From Sebastes aleutianus (Eukaryota > Chordata > Actinopteri > Perciformes > Sebastidae): a stretch of DNA of 64,000 nucleotides. Below the pieces are notes generated by a model that searched no databases, had not been told where the DNA came from, and saw nothing but the letters and a program-made list of their open reading frames with translations. The DNA is taken from contig CAKAKS010000068.1 of assembly GCA_916700875.1 (NCBI GenBank), positions 32,026,127-32,090,126 of the forward strand, read 5' to 3'. The first letter of the stretch is position 1. The number at the start of each line of letters is the position of its first letter. Positions 34,759-47,400 of this stretch are shown here, in pieces. The position numbers and the translations under genes were made by a program.

Positions 34759-37639
34759 GTTCTGCAGCAGAGCGGTAGCGGTCTACTGCTGCATAGCGCA
34801 GCGCTGCCAGTTGCGTCCTGTCCTGTCAGCATTATTGTAGTTAGTGTAGGACGCTATGCATGCTGCCAGGTGACACCGTCTCTCTCCATCTCTTTGTCTG
34901 TCGGTCACATAACCTCTCTCTCACTGCCTGTCTCTTTTTCCTGCTTTCACTTTTCCTATTATCTACAAACTAGGGCTGAAACAAATGTTTAATTTCATCA
35001 GACATCAATTTTGTAAGATGTTAGAGCTGCAACGATTACTTGATTAGCTGTCAACTATTAATTTAATCACCAACTATTTTGATAATTGATTAATCAGTTT
35101 GAGTATTTTTTTTAAGAAAAAAAAAATCTAAATTCTCTGATCGCAGCTTCTTAAATGTGAATATTTTCTGGTTTCTTTCCTCCTCTATGACAGTAAACTG
35201 AGTATCTTTGAGTTGTGGACAAAACAAGATATTTGAGGACGACATTTTGGGCTTTTGGAAACATTGATCAACATTTTTCACCAATTGCTGACATTTTATA
35301 GACTGAACAACTAATTGATTAATCGAGAAAATAATCGTTAGATTGATTGACAATGAAAATAACCGTTAATTGCACCCCTTTTATGATATACAACAGAGAA
35401 AAGCAGCAAATCCTCTGAGGATTTGCTGCTTTTGCTTTTACTTGAGATATCAACTCAAACAATTAATCAATTATCAAAATTGATGCCAATTTATTCCCTA
35501 AAGTTGAATATAAAAGCTGAAATATAAGATTTCTCCTCACTTAAAGCTGTTTTTATGAAGGTTTTATGCAATAAATTGAAAGTGAGACGTATTTACTGAT
35601 TAAATGATGGAGGCTTTAAACTACTGGATCATTCTGGATCACGCGAGGCTGCTGGACTTTTTAAAATGCTTTCTGGAGGAATGTCAGGAAATGTCCGACC
35701 TGCTGTCTCCCTGTTCCATTTTGGTGTAATGACCATTAGCTGATGTGTCTTTGTCTTTGGATGAAAACATGAAATAAGTGCACCATTAGCTGACACTAAA
35801 GTGTATTTGTCCAACATTAATCAGACTTCTGTCTTTCATGGGAGATTCCTTCAGTGTCCTCAATGGAAATGCACATAATTTGCATTTTCACAATATTAAT
35901 ATTCAAAAGATGTAGTATTCACAGTTGGGTTGAAATAGAAGCACACAGGAGCTCTCTGCTTCCTCTCCTCCTTGCTCTCTCTTTCTCTTCACACTCTGTT
36001 ACGCTTCATATTCTGTCTTATTCTCTCCGTCTCTCTCGTCTCCTCACTGCTTCTTTTTTATTCTCTCTTTATCAACTCTTTTATTTAGTTCTCTTTACTC
36101 TAGCTCCGTGTCCCACTTCTCTCTCTCTATTCTCCCCAGGCGTTGTGTTGCAGTAGTAGTTCTACTGTAATCACAGCTGTATTCTCCACCATCTGGAACA
36201 CTACACTATGTCTCCTAAAACTATTTCAGGGACGTAGGAACTGTGAGGTTCTAGTGTTTCTGGAGAACAGCCAGTACTGCTAAAGTACCACAGTGCAAGA
36301 TCCCTACTTCACCTAAGCGTCAGCCTGCTCCAGTATGGACATTAAAGGGATAGTTTGGGTGTTTTGAAGTGGGGTTGTATGAGGTACTTGTCCATAGTCA
36401 GTGTATTACCTAGAGTAAATGACAGTCGGCGCGCCCCCAGTTTGGAGAAACAGACAGGACTACCAGCACGGGAGCAAAGTAATGTACTGCTGTGGACGGG
36501 GGCAGCAGCAAAACATATTTTTGCCACCTAAAATAATCAATATCAGTTTAAGTATACACTGTATTTAGAATATTTTACCTTGCTGTCAGAGAGCTATACA
36601 GTCTATGTTTCCGACGGAGAACTGATGTCGTTATCTTTGCTCTCGCCAAAGCAACCAGACTCCATTTAAAAAAAAAAAAAAAAAAATAATAATAATTTTA
36701 CAGTAATTTTACCTCCTGGGAGTTACTGGTCTACCGCTGCCTCGGTCGGTTAGTTAGCTTGTTGATGCACAACAACATACAACAGCAAATTGATCACACG
36801 ATTGATGCAAATCATAAAGAGTCTTCATCACAGAGGTTACATCAAAATCAAGGCCCTCGTAGTAACATTTTTATAGTAAAGTGAAGTGGAAAAAACCCCA
36901 AATTGTCTTCTGTTGTTGCACACACCAACTAAAGAGCTTTTAGTAGAGTGCAAATCTCTGCTGAGCAAATCTCCAAATTGCAAAGCTGCACCCTCTGTAA
37001 ACAGTTTATTCTTGTTTACCATGTGCCTTCGGGTGTTTTGTCTTACAGAAGAGTATATAAATCTATTTGCAAAGGTGTTTATAAGCTGAGATGGAAATCC
37101 TGACTGTCCTACTCACACCTGAACGCACCATAAGAGTTGCAGACCGTGCATGATGTCAGAAATGGAAAACAGATTTGTCCACTGAAATTTTGGGGAATAA
37201 TTTACTAAAAGATCTGCTGTTCGTATCTTAAAACTCCACGGCCGTAATAGCAACATTCAGGACCGAGTGTGTTTTTAATGCACTCTTCCCTGCCATGTGT
37301 TGTTGGATAATCTGCCAGACAGTGCAGGGCCCCATCAAAAGCCTGGTGGTACTCTGAGAACGGGAGAGTTTTGTGGGCAGCCTTCCAATGTTGTGTATGT
37401 GTGTGCGTGCAGGACGGTGTTTGGGCCACCATCTAACGCTGTGAAGTGTGTTTTGTCCCTCGCCCAGGCCCCCCTCAGCCAGGAGCTGAATTCCAGACAG
37501 GCAAACAAAAGGGGCGACCGGGTCGGGGTGGGGTGGGGGTGTTATTGAGGCCTTGGCACAGGAGCAGGGACCCTGAGAAAGACAAGATACAGAGCAGAAC
37601 CGAAGAGACCAGACAGTGTGTGTGTGTGTGTGCGCGTGC

Positions 37640-37718
<79 letters not shown>

Positions 37719-40700
37719 CGTGTGTAGGCCTGCGTGTATCATAACAGGCGGATAAACTCGCAGCCCGACACGGTCTCTGCTCTGCCTTTTGTACGCACGT
37801 GTAATGCCATTATCTGCATTGCTATTGTATGCAGCATATTGTCCCCATGTGGGTGTCTGTCTGTGTATAATCACATTGTTGCTGCTGTATGCGTTGTTGT
37901 TATTGTTCCAGAGTGTAAAGGGAATAATTAGATAATAAAGGAGCAAGAGGGCGGACAGAGCGAGAGCAGAAGGTTTTCCCACATGCTCATCTTCAAAGCA
38001 ACGAGAACAGACCAGTAGAAGAAGAGAAGTAAGATGCCCCGCCTGGGCAAAGAACGTATATTGCTAAGAAGTGAAAGTCAAATGTTTGTTCCATTGCAAC
38101 GTCAGCGCCCAGCAGCACAGCTACACTTCTGCCATTTTGGACTGAAAGAGACTACCAGACGTTGGTAAAACGTCCGACGCACAAATGTAAAACAAAATTA
38201 TTTCTATTCTTTTGTAATATTTAATGTCTCTACCGAAATGACCTGTGTTGAACAATAAAAATATTATAAATATGCATACTATTATAACTATTTACCTACT
38301 TATTTATTTAACTTTTTTGAACGGCTGCTTCCCAGAGGAGCAGAAAGTGAGTGATGGACATAAATTGAAGTTAGAAAAATCCAGCACACAGATTTCTCAA
38401 TCTTTTTCCAAAATGGAGTCCAACAGACCACAGACACAGACCACGGATGTAGAAGAGGTTGTGTCCTGTGCTTTTGCCCTGCGTGTTAGTAAATAGCCTA
38501 CAACTCCATTAAATTCTGTTGATGTTGTGCTACTAGCGCTACTAGCTACTCGCCGATAGCCGGTTGTTTGGGAACATAGACGTTAATACATCCACCACGG
38601 TACAGGCTGACAGCATACAGCACATGGGTGTATTAGAAGATAATAAAAGTGATGAATTACAGCCATTATATCCATTATTACAGCCGTATGCAGCTAACAG
38701 GAAGCTGGCAGAACCAGATATGTCATATGAGCGTGCAGGGCGGTGCGGTCCCGTGGGTCTGATGCACGCTCATTATGACGAGGAAAATAATTCTGGACTC
38801 AGCTGTTAGTTCATTTTACAACTTTTAGGACTTAAGGGTTTAAATGAGGGCTATTTAAGTGTTCGAACTGGGAGGTTGATTTACTCTGATTTACAGACGT
38901 CTCTTTATACATTCATGGCAATGGACTCATTGGCGTTTTCAGTCCAAAATGGCGGTAGCGCTACCGCAGCTGTTGTCAAAAAAGCACCTGAGTTTCGTCT
39001 CTTTGCGTCTGTACTCTTGGGCCTGGGATTTTCACTCTCTCCTTCCCCTGAACTATATTTAATTCTCCTTTTACTCAAGCTGAGTCAGACTTCTTATGAT
39101 CTGGGTCAAACAGGCCTGGATAAAACCGCAGCTACTCATCATTAATGATTCAGCTCTTCTCATGGACAGGCCTGGGAGCTCCAATTACTGCTGTACATTA
39201 AGGGGATGGAGCTATATCGGGAGGAGAGTGCGCTTATAGTGGGATAATGTAGAAGAAGGGCAGCGCTCCCAGCAACAGGCAACAAAAGGAGAAACAAGGT
39301 CAAAAGTCTATTCAGATGTTCCCCGGCGACAAGAGAAAGAGCGAAGGCAAATCCTTGAGTAATGTTGCTCATTAGAGTGCCCCAAAACATTCGGCAGGAC
39401 TTTAACCCCGCTAGAGAGGCATCGACATGTGCTGAAGTGTCTCGTAGACTGAAGGATTTTCCTCAGATCTTTGTTTAAATACACATCTGAAATGTCTCTG
39501 GCAGAAGTAGAAGATTACTTTAAACAATCCATAATTCAGACGTGTTTGGCGGGCTAGATTTTGTGATGAGGTATTAATAATGTAAATCATTTCCTAGTAC
39601 AACTTAAACTTTATTTCATTTAGTTGTCACATGTTGCACTAAGTGGGCTTATTGTGATTAATTCTTTGTTGAGGATTAAACATAAACATCCCTAAAGCTT
39701 AGCCCTCCTGGTAAAATGATTCTGAGGTAGTTCTGTTTACCTTGATCACACCATGTTGGAGACTTTATTCTATTAAAAATTGTTGCTCAGGTTTCTTAAA
39801 TATTGAATTTGTTCTGGGACAAGCAATCAAGCAAAATTTTATTTTGTATGCGGCACAGGTATTGATTTATAGTTGGATTTCACCGGTTGATAGCAGTACT
39901 GCAACACACTTTTCATGCTTTAGTTTATATATCAAAAGCATCATGTTGACATCCTTTTGCTCATTTTGTGATATAGAGAGTGACACTGGGAAGGTTTTCT
40001 GAAAAAAGAGACCACTGCCATGCATTAGTTAATAGCTTAAATTATTTTGTTGGGATTTTTTCATTCACTTTGTGATAATCAAATGCAAAGGAAATTGTTT
40101 TCCTGGATTACTAGACATACTTTAATGTTGTCTTTGGTTTCAGCAATCTCTACCGGCATCAGAAACATGTAAGAGAAAACACTTGACGTCCAAACTGACC
40201 AGTCTTTGTCTTTGTGATCTGATATCTATACAGTTGCCCTGAGGTGTAGTTGTATAGTTGTGGAGGTGCACCTTTAGCTCTTATGCACAAAGCCTCTGCA
40301 ACCGACCCGGTAACCCCTTAATCCACAAGTATTATTTGGGCTTTAGGCTACCAGGCCAACATGACCTGATTAATCCTACCAGAACAACACTCAGCAGCTA
40401 CAGTGCCAATTTTTCTTCACACGCCACAAGGAACACTTCCTTAAACTTTATTACATGCAGGTACATGCATGAAATTCGACTCTGTATTTAACCCATCCTA
40501 AGAATTAAGGAGCAGTGGGCTGATGTGAAGCGCCCGGGGAGCGACTTGGGGTTCAGTGTCTCGCTCAAGGGGTTGGCCGGGGGCGTTTTTTATCACGAGG
40601 GATCGCCTCGCTTCCCAACATTGGATGCTTGATTGCACTAGGCACCTTTTTGGACAAACGCTTTACCTTGTGGGCTGCTGCTCTCAGCTTTTTAAACCGG

Positions 40701-43504
40701 AACCAACATGGCGGCTCGTTTGGAAACTTTCTTCTCTTATTTTACGAAAATATTTTACCGAAATGTGTTTCTGAAAACATTCTATGCAAGAAATAAGCCA
40801 CGTAGTTTCTGAAAGAAGCCTAGACCTCAATTTTATGCAAATGTGGAGCGCCCAACGTGATGCCTCGTCTCTCAAATCGCGAGATGATACGCAAAAATGA
40901 ACTAAATGAGTTTTATTTCTAAAGCAAAATGACCGTGGGGGGCTTCGGGCAAGTAATGTAATCAGTGTATGCCTGAACATCGTGTACTGTAACACAGACT
41001 ACGGCGGCAAGCCTAGCCTATAGGTGCGACAAATCCAATTTTGCAGTAAGTAGTCGCCATATACTGACTGAGAGACAGTCCATTGTTGACTGCGGTTGAG
41101 ATGAAACATTTTATACCACTTCATTCAGAGTTTACACACAAAAGCAGAGGTTTATTCACGATTGGTTCTCTGACGTGGGAGTAGAGAGAGAGGTCTGTGT
41201 GTTCATTCATCCCTCTCATTCTTTCACTCTTCCCCCGATATTTCTCTGAATCTCTTTGGTCTCATGATTGGCTGCGGCTGATAAGAGGAAGTGTGTTTTT
41301 TTTACGTTGTGTGTGAGTACTGCAGTGTTTTAGACAGAGCGTCTTGCGGTAGAGATGTGACGGGGCTGGCTATTTAAATATGTCAGCTAGACGAGCATTA
41401 TCTATTCCTCATTTCTCATTTCATTGCGAAAAAGAGAAATACGAATACACAGCCTGGATAAACAGGTCAAAGGTCGCCAGACTGGCAGACCAGACACATG
41501 AATCAAACCCACGCAGCACTACTCTCAAAGTGAGAGAGAGAAAACTCGACAGTCGGTCATTAAGTTGCTTTGTGTAAATCCTGGTAGAAAAGCAGTGAGA
41601 GCTTCGATTTAGCAGTTGATTAATACTTCCTGGCAAAGACGGAGAGAGACGGAGAGAGACGGAGAGAGACGGAGAGAGACGGAGAGGATGTAAACGCTCA
41701 GAAGTTGATTAATTCTGCCTGAAAGGAAGGAAGAAGAAGATGAGGAGAGGAAAAGTGAAGGATGCTGGAAAAATAATCCACCACTGTCAGATATTTAAAT
41801 ATGTTCTGGAACGGGGGAAAAGTTGCACAACTAAATCTTAGCATTTACCATCAGCACTGATTAGACATCCACATAAAATTCTCCCTTTAAGGCTACTCAT
41901 AATTCGTTAAAACACAAAAATCATACATATTTTTGTGATATGAGGACTCCACACGGCAGCAGCTGTGTGTTAGTAGGTCTCCTTCCATGTGCTTGGCGTT
42001 CCACGACTTCCCACAACCCCCTGGGAAGCCGGAGATTCAGGCCCAGGGATTAAATACCTGGGTTGGCATGGCAACTGTGACGCGGGGGCCATCGCCATGG
42101 GAGATAACCAGGAGAACAGAGGGTGAACATAATAAGGCAGGAGAGTGGAGTTATTCTGTTGGATCAGTGGACAAATGCTGCATTTGGACGCAATGGGAAA
42201 AATCTGATATTTTTTGCTTTCACCGAGAAATGGTTTTAATCTACAAAATAAAAGCGTAATAAGAAACGTTATAACTGCCACATTACAGCAGTAGGAGCTG
42301 AAGATTGATTGGACTATTCAATCAATACCAGTGACTCAACAATGTCCTGGCCAGCTGCTGAGGTTTCTGCTTCTTAAAGGCACTTAGGTCAAAACAGTTA
42401 GACCTATGTTATATATTTTGTTGAGTTGTGTACTTACATTATCCCAAATGTTTACAACAATTTTCAAATGTAGATAAATCCGTAGTTTTAATCGAGGTAA
42501 TGGTCTGTTTCATTCGGTCGTCTGCCAATGGTGTCATAAATTTAATTTGTATCCAGTTTTAAGCCACATATTGATGATGCTCTTTTTAGATATAGGTTGT
42601 TTTTAAGTACATATTTTAAATGGATGAATGATTTTAGTCATCGGACGCCTGGATCTGAAGTTGTCAGAGAAACAAGCTGAGCAAACGTTAGCGACAGCAT
42701 CCTGTCCGCCGAACAACATCAGAGAAACACCGATTTTTAAAGAGAAACTGCTTTATTCAGTGTTTTTGCTGGTTTTAATTACCGGGTCCGTTTGTTTTGG
42801 GGAAGACGAGACGTCTGTGGATAATTCGACTCCTTGTAACAACCTCCTGAATGTCTGGATCTTAAGTTATCAGAGAAACAAGCCGAGCAAACGTTAGCAG
42901 CAGCTCAGCTCACAGCCCCACTGGGACTTCCTGTGTTCAGCAAACAGAGTCACCGGGTCAGTTTGTTTGGCCAAATTATAATAATTATACTCCTGGTGAA
43001 AACCTCCTGAATGATGAACACCTGAAGGAATCATAACTGGGAGAAGCTGAATGCATTGATGGCAATGGTTGGTGATGACAGCAACTCCCATGATCCCACG
43101 CTGTTTCACAACAATCACCAAACTCCATCTTTTATTATTGTTTTGATTGAAAGACTCTTATTTGCAGAACATTGCATATTGTGCATTTAAGTCTCTTTTC
43201 AGCCGTACTCTGTTTTAGAAACAATTAGTTTTTTTTAAATCTCTAAATACGTAGCATCCCGGCAAGCAGTGGTCACACATTCAGTTATGGTTAGTGGACC
43301 AAGTGGGCAGAAAAAAAGGTGTGAAAACAGATGACGAACGAGTATAGGAGAGAGGGGGAGAGAGTGAGAGACAGAGAAAGGTAAATGGGTGTACAGGAGA
43401 GTGAGGTGAGGGAGGAAAGGCTTAGCCGATAATTCTTCTTAAAGCTCAGATGAACAGCTGATGCACCATGCACTTAATTCAATTACACACACTCCCAGTG
43501 GACG

Positions 43505-43536
<32 letters not shown>

Positions 43537-44439
43537 TGTGTTTTTATGACGATGCAGCTTCCCATTTTAAGAGCACTGAGCAGAAAGACTGACAGAAGAA
43601 TAGAAACTCATGTTTATTATAACACATTGTCCCCTGTGGTTCTTATGTGTGAATGCTTCTCCAATTGTTCTTCTTCATATAAATTCACATCAGGGTTTTA
43701 AAAATAACAGACGGGATGTTAAATCACTGCAGCTGTGCACGTCTGCCTTTTTATATGAGAAGTTAATCAGAAATCAGTGTATGGCTGCAACTAGGGGTGT
43801 CGCGATATACCGGTGTTGACCATAACCGTGATATTAAACCAATTAAATAATGATATCTTGTTAATAATACACGTACGATAATATTGCGTACATAATCTAG
43901 CACCTCTTAAATCACACTTTTGTACAGTTATGCTTACAGACTCTCTCTCCACTCAAATTCTAAGTGTAATTAATTTGCAAGAACAAGACAAAATGCACAA
44001 TAAACAAAGTTAAATTTGACTTATAACATTATTTTCATATTTTCTTTAGATATGGCAATAACATTGTTATCATGAATTCCTTTGGTCACAATAATCCTGG
44101 AGAAAAAATCTGATATTGTGACAGTCCTAGCTGCAACTAAGAATTATTAAGCATTATTTCCCACAGCCCGTGGTGGGGTCTTATTAAATGGCTTGTTTTG
44201 TCTGACCAAAAGTCCAAAACACAAACATTTTCAGTTTACAATGTTATAAAGCAGAGAAATTGAACAATTAAAAGATTATAAAAATTGGCAGTTTATAATA
44301 ACATTATAATAAAACATCTTCCATCAGTTCTTGTGGTAGTTGTTTGTAATTTAAATATCTTTTTGAAGTATTAAGTGTCTTATCTGGGCATAAAACCTAC
44401 ATTTGGCTGTACAGCATGGCCCAGTTAGTTAGTTAGTTA

Positions 44440-44487
<48 letters not shown>

Positions 44488-47400
44488 ATGTGCCAACTAA
44501 ACTGGTGTTTTTCCTCTGGGTCTGTTGCATACCAGGAATCTGTCTCAGATGATATCTGTGAAAACACTCACACACACACACACATGGCCTCGGGCGACTC
44601 TAAAGTTATGTCAGCGTGGAAAGTGTTGTTGTGTGAAAGCAAATTCCTGGAGCACGTGGCTCCAAGGAAACATATTTCTCATGTGAGGCGCTGCTGCCAT
44701 CTTTGACTGGACACGCTCCGCAGCTGGCAGGTCTGAAAATGTGATTAATTCAATTCAGTATGAATATGAAGCAGTGCATATGTTAATATGCTAGCCAACC
44801 CCTGGACAAGTAGTATATGTCACGTTATGTTAATTAAATGTGTAGTACTGTAGTCTACACGGTCGTAGTTCATGACATCTTCCGCCCGCTTTTTTTCCTC
44901 ATCTTTTCTGTTTTTTAATGTCGTACTTTCTGAATATTTAACAAAATAACATTCTGTTAATAAATGTACACACACATACACATGCAGTTAGCTGCAACGA
45001 ACTATGCTAATCAGTCAGTCAGTCAGTCAGTCTATATGATGTCTCCCTCTGTCTTAAATGTGAGTTCAACTCACTGCAGCTCCTCACATCAGCACAACTA
45101 AATCTGAGCAGACGCAGAAAAGCAGGCGTCTGTCTGGTCCGTCACTCCATCGCTCCACTGATGGCAGCTACACACTGTAACATAACACAGTGTAGTAATA
45201 ACAGATGGCTGTTGTTGAGCTCCTTTATCTGAAGCCAGGTGCATTCAGGAATGTAGTAAAATGGAAATGCATCGAAAACCAGTTTACTCATATTTCACTT
45301 TTGGAAAAGCGTTTATCTTTAATCTTCATATTTATTTATTTAGTATGAGTTTGCCTATTGACCACTGAATTAAAGGGATAGTTTAGGTGTTTTGAAGTGG
45401 GGTTGTTTGAGGTACTGATCCGTAGTCAGTGTATTACCTACAGTAGATTACGGTCAGGACGCCCCCAGTTTAGAGAAACAGACAGGAGTACCAGCATGGG
45501 AGCAAAGCATCGTGCCGTCAGACATCACTTTCTGACGGGGAACTGAAGCCGTTATGCGCTCTTCAAAGCCACCAGACTCCTTTGACAAAAACAGTCATTT
45601 TACCTTGCAGAACAGAAAGGGAGCTGCTGGTCTACCGCTGCCTTGATCGGTTAGTTTGTTTGTGTTATTGTGTGACTTTGGTGAATCCGAACTAACCAAA
45701 GTCACACAATAACACAAACTAACTAACGGTAGACCAGCAACCCCCCTCGTGTTCTGCAAGGTAAAATACAAATTTTTGTCAAAGGAGTTTGGTGGCTTTG
45801 AAGAGGGCAATATAACGGCTTCAGTTCCCCGTCAGAAAGGGCTGTCTGATGGCAATATAGCGGTGAAAATATTCTAAATACACTGACTATGGATAAACAC
45901 CTCATACTACCTCACTTCAAAACACCTGAAATATCCCTTTAAGGTCATAGATCAATCTCCTTTTTCATTTAATAAGCACCAGGAGTTGGTTGTAAGATTC
46001 TACTGTACTATACAAATTATGAAATGTAACCATAAGAGCATGAAAGATGGGTATTGTATCTGTTTTTGATATGATAGTAACGGAGATAGAGAGGGATAAA
46101 TAAGGGGAGAGTGTGTCTCACAGGGCAGCTGAAAATGAAGGCATCAGTGCATTTCCTGCTTTTGTATTTTTCGCTGTCTCTCCTCTTTGTCTCTTTCTTT
46201 TTTCTGTGCTTTCACATTTTTTCACTCGTGTTATTTATTCTTAAAGAATTTTAACAAGGTAGCAGGTTTGCTGAGGGATTTACTGAGCAATAAATGACAC
46301 AAACACTACTAATACACATCAGTTTCACTTCTGGCTGTGTACCATTTTACCTTTCCTTCCTTCCTTCTTACATTCCTAATGTTTTCGTCTCCTGTGCTTT
46401 GTTAATTTGCCTCATTTTCTTGCAGATACAGAAATAGTCCTGACACACTCTGCTCTTGTAACACACACATTTAGTTTTTTTGTCATGACCCCACATCTTC
46501 CCCTCCAGGGTCAGAATGTCTCACTCTGACACATCAAAGTAATGATGGATGAATGGCTTCATTACAAGTCACAGAGGCTGTTTGGAGACCCTTATAAGCA
46601 CGTGTGCATTTAATTGACAAAATCCCAAACCTTTAACGCATATATGTTAGTTTTAAATCCAATTTGAAGGGTCTTTTCCCCTGATGTTTTCTGTGATTTC
46701 TCTGATTTTCATCATCTCTGTGGTTCAGTTTGCTGTAATTCCATCTGGTGTTAAAAACATCATCAGCATGTTCCACTGTGATGCATCTAGCCTGGCGCTT
46801 TCCCCCTCTGTAATCTCTTAAAATGGAGTTCACAGACAAATACGTTACTTTAATTAGACAGAGAGGGAGAGATAGATGGTATGGAGAGTGGCAGGATGAG
46901 GCAGCAGTCTGGAGCTCAGTGATGGATGATGAGGGGCGGGCAGAGGGAGAGCTCACCCAGGGGAGGAGGCCCCGCTGTCGGCCTAGCACCGGGGGGACAC
47001 ACTCCCTTGGGTGGCCCGGGTCTAGAGGTGGTCGGAAAGATGAGTGGGGGGAGTGAGGGGGAACGGTGTCCAGCTGTGGGTTGTATGAATTAACTGAAGA
47101 ACAATTAATGAATGAGAAATAATTAAGATGAACATGTGAGAAGTGAAGCACAAAGAAAAAAGACTTTAAAACCGACTCAGATGTGGGGTTTTATTCACTC
47201 AAGTGCATTTTACTGAAGTATTGTTCATTGTGTCTCCATATATTGATTGTAACCATACATTCTGCATATTTGTATATGATTCACTGATATGTGATAAGTA
47301 GGATAAGTTTGTTTATTCGTCATATGCACAACAATTATAACACACATTCGTTGGCAGTGAAAATCTTTGGTCTGTGCTTACATTGCAATCTAGTCTCTTA

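Noticed and set aside
36342..36527. Recurrent ORF fragment containing CFSKLGA and CSRAG, also at 51618-51806 and 54665-54853
   Set aside because: It recurs only because it lies in the fold-back TTAA element. The copies have different frameshifts and no full-length protein, so this is repeat sequence and not a protein family.
41641..41687. Regular 10-bp repeat considered as a CRISPR-like array
   Set aside because: There are no spacers. It is a contiguous minisatellite, and the host is a vertebrate.
46633..47151. A 172-codon minus-strand ORF
   Set aside because: Its composition is low-information, with no domain and no splice signals, and it lies within mark4 intron 3.
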